This document shows, piece by piece, positions 58,266-64,000 of a stretch of DNA of 64,000 bases (its first letter is position 1; each line of letters starts with the position of its first letter). The stretch is from DAOMNO01 sp035443885 (GTDB taxonomy: Bacteria > Planctomycetota > Phycisphaerae > Phycisphaerales > SM1A02): contig DAOMNO010000002.1 of NCBI GenBank assembly GCA_035443885.1, forward strand, positions 186,001 through 250,000, written 5' to 3'. Made by a program: the position numbers and the translations under genes. Under the pieces are notes generated by a model. It was given only the letters and a program-made list of their open reading frames with translations, searched no databases and was not told where the DNA came from.

Positions 58266-60840
58266 GCGCGGTCGGACTGCGCTCATCATCGGCGCGGTGG
58301 CGCTGGCGTCTGCGCTCATCGTCGCGGTGTCGTGCGCGATCAATACTGTACAGGCCTCGATGGAGATCGGTCTGGTGCGCATCCTCGGCCGCGCGGATGC
58401 GCGAATCATCCACCAGTTCAGCGGCCGCTTCGATGAAGACGTGCTGGAGCGCGTCAGAACGTGGCCTGAAGTCGATCGCGCCACCGGCAGATTAGCCGCT
58501 TCCGTCTCACTCGTTCATGCAGATCGGCGGCAACGAGACGGCAGCGAAATGCCGCTGCGCGCGTTTGCAACCGCGGTCGGTGTGGAATACGACGTCGATG
58601 CCACACTCACGAATCTGGAGATCGTGGAAGGCCGCTACCCCTCCGCTCCGAATGAAGTGCTGCTTGATCGTTCCGCAGCAGCAGAACTTGGGGCGGCGCC
58701 GGGCGACAACCTGATCGCAGAAGGTGATCCACTCGAAGCTCCGCTCACCATTGCAGGCATCTATCAGCGCGATGCCATGCTGGGCGGCACAGGACGCAAC
58801 CCGCTCGTGCGGTTTGATCGACAAACACTCGCTCGCATTACGGGTCATCACCATCAGATGACTTCCATCATGATTGCGCTTCGCGAAGGCGAAGACGTGC
58901 GCACGTTCTGCGAGCGTTACGCATCATCACTGCCAAGCATCCTCGCGCTGGAGCCTGCGGAAATGGTGCGCAGCGGGTTTGATCGGCGCATTGAAGCCAG
59001 TCGCTTCGGCGTCATCATCACGTCCATCCTCGTCTTCATCAGCGCTGCGTTCATCATTGTTACCGCCATGACGACATCCGTCATCGAGCGACAACGCGAA
59101 ATGGCTCTCGCGCGAAGCATCGGCGCCAGCCGACGGCAGCTCTTCGGCGCGCAGCTAACTGTCGGGGCGGTAATGGCGGGGCTCGGCGCAGCCGTCGGCG
59201 TGCCGCTCGGCATCGCGCTCACTGCATCGCTCGTCTGGTGGTTTCGTGAGCACCTGCACGCCGGGCTGGTGATGAGCGGACAAGGCTTGCTGCTTGCGGG
59301 CGCTGGCGCGTTGGCGTCTGGCCTGTTGGGCGGCGTATACCCCGCATTTCTGGCGTCATCCGTCACGCCGCTGGAAGCCATGACCCGCCGCGCAAGGCCG
59401 CCTCGCATCATGGGCCTTGCGCTCGCGTGTGTACTGGGCGTTGCCCTCGTGGTCGTTCAACTTGCACTCATGCTCATCAACGATTCCGACACGCGCTTCT
59501 ACAGCTATGCAATCGTCGGTCTGCCTGCTCTGCACATTGGGTACTTCATTCTCGCCGTACCGGTGCTCATGTTGATTGCATCCGGTTGCGGCGGCGCGCT
59601 CAGCGCGCTGCTGCGCCTGCCTCGCGGCATGTTGAGCCGAACCGTCATCGCCACCCCTTATCGCAACGGCTTTACCGCAGGCGCACTCATGGTGGGCATC
59701 TCCATGCTCGTCAGCACATGGGGCGGCGGCACCGCGCTGCTCAACGGCTGGGTGAACCAGATTCGCTTCGGCGACGCCTTTGTCTCACGCCGAACAGGTA
59801 TTCCATCCGAGCAACAGCAGGCCATCGCGAGCCTGCCGTTCGTTCGCTCCGCCACGGCGATGACGTATCTGCCCGTGCGCGTCGTGGGGCGTCAGGTGTT
59901 CGGTGTAGAAGGCATGTCGCCCCCTACGGTTCTGTGCATCGGCCTTGATCCCCATGCGTTCTTCACCATCAACGTGCTGGAGTGGATTGAAGGCGATCCC
60001 CAGCGCGCCATTCAACGATTGCGCGAGGGCGACGCCATCGTCGTTGCCGATCGCTTTCTCATCGCGGGCGCGATTGGCATTGGCGATCGCCTTACGCTCG
60101 GTCCGCCGGGCGGCTCGAATCGCAACGGCAACCACGCCGATCACGAGTTTGAAGTCGTCGGCGTCGTCTCCGCTGCGGGGCTTGACATCGCCAGCCAGGT
60201 GCTTGGCGCTCGAAGCGCGTACATGGAGTTTTCGGTCAGCAACGTGTTCATGGATATCGAAGCGGTCCGCCGCCGATTCGACAACCACGATGCCTACGTC
60301 ATGCAGCTTGAGCTGGCGTCCGACATCAGCGATGAAGCGGCACAGGATGCGGTGGCTGCTGTCGCGCCGGGCGTAACCTTCCGCAGTGGGCGGTGGATTC
60401 TGGAAACGATCAACGATGTGGCCCGCACACTGCTCACGGTGCAGAGCGTGATCGCCTTCGCAGCGCTTGCGCTGGCGTGCATCGGCGTCGGCAACATCAT
60501 CATGGCGAACATCTACGGGCGGCGGTATGAATACGGCGTGCTGCGCGCTGCGGGTGCACAACGCAGCCTGCTGCTTCGGCTCATCTTCGGCGAAGCGCTG
60601 ATCCTCGCCCTCACCGGCGCGGCCGTCGGCACCATGCTGGGGATGCATCTCACGTGGGTCAGCACGACGATGTATCGCGACCTCGCGGGCATCAGCGTCG
60701 ATCTCATCGTTCCCTTCGCGCCAACCGCCATCGGCTGGGCCGCGCTCGCGTGCATGACGCTGCTCGTCGCGCTGCCCGCTGCGATTTCCATCATGCGGCG
60801 AACGCCCAGCTCGCTGCTCGCCAGCGGGCGGAATGGCTGA
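58222..60840 (+). CDS. FtsX-family ABC transporter permease, long form
   Basis: An 872-residue membrane protein with two FtsX domains. The first span is at ~17-37, a MacB-like periplasmic domain follows (~50-250), and a first span group lies at ~265-400 with the coupling helix ERQREMALARSIGASRRQLFGAQ. A central span pair and a second periplasmic domain follow (~500-715). The last three spans (~735-860) contain GRRYEYGVLRAAGAQRSLLLRL. It is paired with the overlapping LolD-type ATPase. Possible substrates are lipoproteins or lipids; nothing nearby decides this. Confidence 0.88.
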   Translation: MLPSLHLALNNLSGKRGRTALIIGAVALASALIVAVSCAINTVQASMEIGLVRILGRADARIIHQFSGRFDEDVLERVRTWPEVDRATGRLAASVSLVHADRRQRDGSEMPLRAFATAVGVEYDVDATLTNLEIVEGRYPSAPNEVLLDRSAAAELGAAPGDNLIAEGDPLEAPLTIAGIYQRDAMLGGTGRNPLVRFDRQTLARITGHHHQMTSIMIALREGEDVRTFCERYASSLPSILALEPAEMVRSGFDRRIEASRFGVIITSILVFISAAFIIVTAMTTSVIERQREMALARSIGASRRQLFGAQLTVGAVMAGLGAAVGVPLGIALTASLVWWFREHLHAGLVMSGQGLLLAGAGALASGLLGGVYPAFLASSVTPLEAMTRRARPPRIMGLALACVLGVALVVVQLALMLINDSDTRFYSYAIVGLPALHIGYFILAVPVLMLIASGCGGALSALLRLPRGMLSRTVIATPYRNGFTAGALMVGISMLVSTWGGGTALLNGWVNQIRFGDAFVSRRTGIPSEQQQAIASLPFVRSATAMTYLPVRVVGRQVFGVEGMSPPTVLCIGLDPHAFFTINVLEWIEGDPQRAIQRLREGDAIVVADRFLIAGAIGIGDRLTLGPPGGSNRNGNHADHEFEVVGVVSAAGLDIASQVLGARSAYMEFSVSNVFMDIEAVRRRFDNHDAYVMQLELASDISDEAAQDAVAAVAPGVTFRSGRWILETINDVARTLLTVQSVIAFAALALACIGVGNIIMANIYGRRYEYGVLRAAGAQRSLLLRLIFGEALILALTGAAVGTMLGMHLTWVSTTMYRDLAGISVDLIVPFAPTAIGWAALACMTLLVALPAAISIMRRTPSSLLASGRNG

Positions 60841-60843
60841 ACC

Positions 60844-61887
60844 TCACACCATCCGCGCTCCGGCAGCGCGGGCCGCGGTCATGATGCGCTCCGCCGTGCG
60901 CACCGCAGCAAATCCCGCCTGCGCGTCCACCTGAGGCCTCGTGCCGTTCCGCACCGCACTGAGAAAATCCTCAATCTGAAGTTCCAGCGCATCGCCCGGC
61001 GCGATCTTCAGCTCTTCCACCTTAACCAGTTCAAGATAGTTGAGATCAGAAAGGTCTTTCCCCGCACGCAGCTCCGCGCGCACCTGCGCAAGCTGCTCCG
61101 CATTGGCGGTCTTGCGCACGAAGGTGCCCTTGCGCGCGACAAAGTCCGCGCTGATATAACTGTCTTCACTGATAATGCGAATCTTTCGCTCGGTTTTGAG
61201 GGCGAGTCGCGAGGCCGTTACGTTCGCCACGCAGCCGGGGCCTTGGGTGCCGGGCGTGGGCGGAAACGTCAACCTCGCATTGCACACGTCCTCGCATTCA
61301 CCCATCACGCACACCGCGCTCGCCTGCACATCAACCGGCTCCGCGCCGGTGAGCATGAGCAGCAGGTCGAGATCGTGAATCATCATGTCCAGCACGACAC
61401 CCACATCGACGCTGCGGAACGTCATCGGGCTGATCCGGTCCATCTCAATGAAGCGAGGCGTCACGCCTTCCAGTTTGCGGATAGCCACCATCACCGGGTC
61501 GAACCGCACAATGTGCCCCACCTGAAGCACCGCGTTCGATTTTGCCGCAGCATCTACCAGCGCGCGGGCCTGCTCTGCATCTGGCGCGAGTGGCTTTTCG
61601 ATCAGGCACGCCACCTGTGCGCCGAGCAGCGGCTCTGCCGCGGCGCGATGATGCACCGTCGGCGTGGCGATCGTTACCGCATCCACACCTGCATCCAGAA
61701 GCTGATCGACTCGCTCAAAGCCGCGTCCACCCCATTGCTCCGTAATGGCATTGCGTGAGGCAGGGTTCGTATCGACAACGCCGATGAACTCGACATCAGG
61801 CCGCTGTGCATAGACGCGCGCATGATGGCGGCCCATCCGGCCAACGCCAATCACGCCGCATCGCAGCTTCTTTCCAGTGTGCTCCAT
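60844..61887 (-). CDS. Gfo/Idh/MocA-family oxidoreductase
   Basis: A 347-residue NAD(P)-dependent dehydrogenase. The Rossmann loop is GVIGVGRMGRHHARVY at ~11-26. The catalytic block LIEKPLAPDAEQA lies near residue 95, with the usual E-K-P. The C-terminal domain includes VGVVLDMMIHDLDLLLML near 185. The family oxidises or epimerises sugars, inositols and sugar nucleotides; planctomycetes carry many copies. The substrate is unknown. The ATG at 61887 has TAAGCT six bases upstream and no ribosome site. It converges with the FtsX gene three bases away. Confidence 0.9.
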   Translation of the reverse strand: MEHTGKKLRCGVIGVGRMGRHHARVYAQRPDVEFIGVVDTNPASRNAITEQWGGRGFERVDQLLDAGVDAVTIATPTVHHRAAAEPLLGAQVACLIEKPLAPDAEQARALVDAAAKSNAVLQVGHIVRFDPVMVAIRKLEGVTPRFIEMDRISPMTFRSVDVGVVLDMMIHDLDLLLMLTGAEPVDVQASAVCVMGECEDVCNARLTFPPTPGTQGPGCVANVTASRLALKTERKIRIISEDSYISADFVARKGTFVRKTANAEQLAQVRAELRAGKDLSDLNYLELVKVEELKIAPGDALELQIEDFLSAVRNGTRPQVDAQAGFAAVRTAERIMTAARAAGARMV

Positions 61888-61893
61888 AAGGAC

Positions 61894-61899
61894 AGCTTA
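61894..61899 (-). promoter_or_regulatory. -10-like hexamer TAAGCT, six bases before the Gfo/Idh gene
   Basis: Minus-strand TAAGCT, then GTCCTT, then the ATG at 61887. It is the weakest member of the leaderless set because it departs from TAC/TAT. Confidence 0.35.
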
Positions 61900-61910
61900 A
61901 CGCATCGCGG

Positions 61911-63014
61911 TCAGGTGCGCGGGGTGTAGCTTCGCGCCACACGCTCGCCGCATTCCGGGCAGCGGCCATAGGTCTTCAGCCCGCGAAGGTTGTAGCCGCA
62001 GAACAGGCAGTCGGCGTCCTCTTCCACGTCTTCGCTCACCATCGCCGTGGAAGGGCCGATTGGGACAGGCGATAAACGATCCCGCGGCAATGGACCGTCC
62101 GCAAGGGGAATCTCGTCATCTGAAAACCGTGGCAGTCGGGCCACAGCGTTTGCCGCCTTCTCTCTGGCTCGCTGTTCGCGCGCCAGCCGCTGCTTCGCAT
62201 GAAACACAGACCACGAGACAGATATGGTGACCGAAACCAGCGACAGCAGAAAGGTGCCCATCGCAGCCAGCCACAACGCGCTCGCCATGCATACAAAGAA
62301 CCGCATGACGGAAATGAACGGCATCGTCAGAAACACGAAGGTCGAGATGGGCAATGCCCACAGCGTGATATTAAGCAATCGCCCTGCAAACTCATCGCAG
62401 CACCAGTCCGCAAGGCGAGAAAGAACAACAGACAGTGTCATCAGACCCGCAATACCAACAAGCTGCAGAACCAGAAGCGATATCCACCCCAAAGACGATG
62501 CGGCTCCCGTAGCGCCCAGCAGGATCAGCAGCATCGCTGCGGGCCACGCAAGCTGCGAATATCGCGCTGCAAGGCGGAGTTTTGATTCTCGCGAAAAACC
62601 GTGTCGAACAGCCTCAGGCGTTTGCAGCCCCGGGGTCATCAACCAGACGGCCGCGGCCCACATGAGCGAGAGCAAGACAAATCCGCCCTTGATCACCATG
62701 TCGCTGCCACTTCGCACCGACATGATCGTGGAGACGAGCATGACGATCGGTGTCGCTACCAGGCTCGCCATTGCCATCCACAAGCCAAGGCGAAGCTGCT
62801 TGATTTCAGCAAGCGGCGCATCGCTGAGCAGACTGTATTCCGCGGGCCGCTGCTTGCGGATCGGCGCGCCACATTCCGGGCACACGCGATCCGATGGCAA
62901 GCCGCGAAGGTTGTAGCTGCAATTCCTGCAAGGCAGGTCCGTGTCGATCACTCGCGCCTCAGGACCGATGAGGCCACGATACCTGAGGAACTTGTTCGAG
63001 AAGAACTGCGACAT
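61911..63014 (-). CDS. Six-span membrane protein with duplicated zinc ribbons
   Basis: A 367-residue protein of no named family that I recognise. A zinc ribbon near the N-terminus (CRNCSYNLRGLPSDRVCPEC, ~25-44) and a second at the C-terminus (CLFCGYNLRGLKTYGRCPEC, ~338-357) share the unit CxxCxYNLRGL-n-CPECG. Between them are about six membrane spans. YNLRGL zinc ribbons recur in planctomycete proteins; having one at each end of a membrane bundle is unusual. The start at 63014 (MSQFFSNKF) is chosen because the upstream frame runs through simple-sequence intergenic DNA. The function is unknown. Confidence 0.75.
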   Translation of the reverse strand: MSQFFSNKFLRYRGLIGPEARVIDTDLPCRNCSYNLRGLPSDRVCPECGAPIRKQRPAEYSLLSDAPLAEIKQLRLGLWMAMASLVATPIVMLVSTIMSVRSGSDMVIKGGFVLLSLMWAAAVWLMTPGLQTPEAVRHGFSRESKLRLAARYSQLAWPAAMLLILLGATGAASSLGWISLLVLQLVGIAGLMTLSVVLSRLADWCCDEFAGRLLNITLWALPISTFVFLTMPFISVMRFFVCMASALWLAAMGTFLLSLVSVTISVSWSVFHAKQRLAREQRAREKAANAVARLPRFSDDEIPLADGPLPRDRLSPVPIGPSTAMVSEDVEEDADCLFCGYNLRGLKTYGRCPECGERVARSYTPRT

Positions 63015-63132
63015 AGGTACGAGCAGTGAACGGGTGGCAGAGATCAGATGAGCTGAACGAACATCAACACCCAACTGACCACTCATCACTGGCCATTGAC
63101 GTCTGTTCACTGACAACTGCTCACTCGCATCT
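63015..63132. repeat. Low-complexity CTGACCACT-like tract between genes
   Basis: The stretch from about 63070 to 63125 contains imperfect repeats of the form TGACCACT, TCATCACT, GGCCATTGAC, TTCACTGAC, AACTGCTCACT. It resembles the degenerate short-unit tract upstream of wza. No gene was found here. Confidence 0.45.
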
Positions 63133-63939
63133 TCAACATCCCACGCCGACTTTCACGTGCTCTACGGCGTTGCGGAACATCGCCAGCCCAAGCGGTTCTT
63201 CGCCACGCTCGGTTTCAGCCAGCCGCGTCCAGCTCGGATGCTGCGTCCACCGCGTAAATCGCTCCGGATGAGGCATGAGACCGAACACAAGACCGGACGA
63301 ATCGCAAATGCCTGCAATATCATCGACTGAACCATTCGGATTGTCATCCGATGCATAGCGCACGGCGATGCGGCCTGATTCACGCAGCTCATCCAGCAGT
63401 TCACTGCTGCGCACAATGAATCGACCTTCGCCATGCGCGATCGGCAGCATCCGCCCGGCGTCGCTCGCTTCAATACCCTGCGTCCAGATGCAGCGTGTAT
63501 TGGCAGGAATCTCAATCCGCCGCCAGTCGTCGCGAAATCGCGCGGATTCATTCTGACCAAGCGCGACCGTCGGCGCGGGTGGCTCATTGGGCCACGCATC
63601 GCCCGGTGCTGGGCCGGGCAGAAGACCCATCTGCACCGCGATCTGGAAACCATTGCACGGCGCGATGATCGGCACGCCACGCTGAATCGCATTCACCAAC
63701 GCGCCGTACAACGTCCGCCGCATCAGGTGCGCTGCGATGCGACCCGCAGCGACTGCATCGCCATAACTGAACCCGCCCGGAATACCGACGAGTTCAAACG
63801 CATCCACCAGGGCAGGCCGAGCCAGCAGCTCGCTCAGGTGAACAAATCGGGGCATCGCTCCGGCCAGCTCAAACGCACGGGCCAGTTCAAGATCGCAGTT
63901 GATGCCTGCTGCAGTAATGATGAGGGCGTTCGGTTTCAC
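63133..63939 (-). CDS. purQ: Phosphoribosylformylglycinamidine synthase, glutaminase subunit PurQ
   Basis: A 268-residue class I amidotransferase that delivers ammonia to PurL in step four of purine synthesis. ALIITAAGINCDLELARAFE opens the protein. GIPGGFSYGDAVAAGRIAA precedes the nucleophile Cys in IIAPCNGFQIAVQMG near residue 95. The His-Glu pair is in LMPHPERFTRW near 232. The length is slightly above that of small PurQ proteins, typical for the type working with a separate PurL (and PurS). The start is GTG at 63939. purL would be expected just outside the window. Confidence 0.92.
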   Translation of the reverse strand: MKPNALIITAAGINCDLELARAFELAGAMPRFVHLSELLARPALVDAFELVGIPGGFSYGDAVAAGRIAAHLMRRTLYGALVNAIQRGVPIIAPCNGFQIAVQMGLLPGPAPGDAWPNEPPAPTVALGQNESARFRDDWRRIEIPANTRCIWTQGIEASDAGRMLPIAHGEGRFIVRSSELLDELRESGRIAVRYASDDNPNGSVDDIAGICDSSGLVFGLMPHPERFTRWTQHPSWTRLAETERGEEPLGLAMFRNAVEHVKVGVGC

Positions 63940-64000
63940 GTTGGGATGCTTTCAACTCACGCAATGAAGAATGCTGCAAGTAACTACAATTAGGCCGTTT

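Overview
The window looks like a draft or metagenome contig of a Phycisphaerae-type planctomycete. The evidence is a DUF1800/DUF1501 gene pair at the left end, a secreted protein with planctomycete-style dockerin repeats (DLNGD..VDVLDLLILL.AWG), a PEP-CTERM-like surface protein ending in PAPG, a hydrophobic stretch and an Arg tail, an exosortase, a very large TPR protein, and high-GC codon use. A run of ten N at 47011-47020 shows the contig is scaffolded. Assignments rest on motifs read by eye; no database search was run.

Layout. 1-4.4 kb: tail of an alpha/beta hydrolase, the DUF1800/DUF1501 pair, an HMA-domain lipoprotein, and an anti-sigma kinase/antagonist pair. 4.6-11.4 kb: a TPR-secretin fusion with a poly-glycine tract, carA, priA. 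11.4-12.6 kb: a two-gene arsenic unit (arsC plus an AqpS-like channel). 12.7-16.9 kb: sucA-sucB. 16.9-24.7 kb: small membrane protein, SppA lipoprotein, CorA, then a reduced division/cell-wall cluster (rsmH, a LysM protein, an FtsL-like protein, a class B PBP) and an RlmL-type methyltransferase. 24.7-26.0 kb: membrane dipeptidase.

26.1-40.6 kb (all minus strand) is an exopolysaccharide/exosortase locus. In transcription order it reads: Wza-like exporter with its own terminator, exosortase, EpsI-like protein, 1592-residue TPR protein, Wzc-like protein whose P-loop lacks lysine, sugar-nucleotide epimerase, WecA-like phosphoglycosyl transferase, LMW-PTP, fructosamine kinase. The last two overlap by four bases and may form a protein-deglycation pair rather than, or besides, serving the Wzc-like protein. 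Likely exosortase-dependent cargo (PEP-CTERM protein, 46.4 kb) lies about 6 kb away. Next to it is a secreted HAF/dockerin protein whose start codon is separated from its signal peptide by an (AC)16 microsatellite, the arrangement of a phase-variable gene.

40.9-64 kb: lipA, an ABC-sensor/hybrid histidine kinase pair, a PilZ protein, an HpnO/HpnN-like pair, tRNA-Ala(GGC), a ferric-iron ABC transporter with a candidate Fur box, gcvH, a LolD/FtsX-type ABC exporter, a Gfo/Idh/MocA oxidoreductase, a zinc-ribbon membrane protein and purQ.

A pattern runs across the window: at least eight genes without a clear Shine-Dalgarno have a TANNNT -10-like hexamer placed 6-7 bases before the start codon (HMA protein, priA, arsC, sppA, corA, rsmH, RlmL-like, Gfo/Idh). 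This suggests that leaderless transcripts are common in this organism. The divergent corA and rsmH promoters have their hexamers only nine bases apart.
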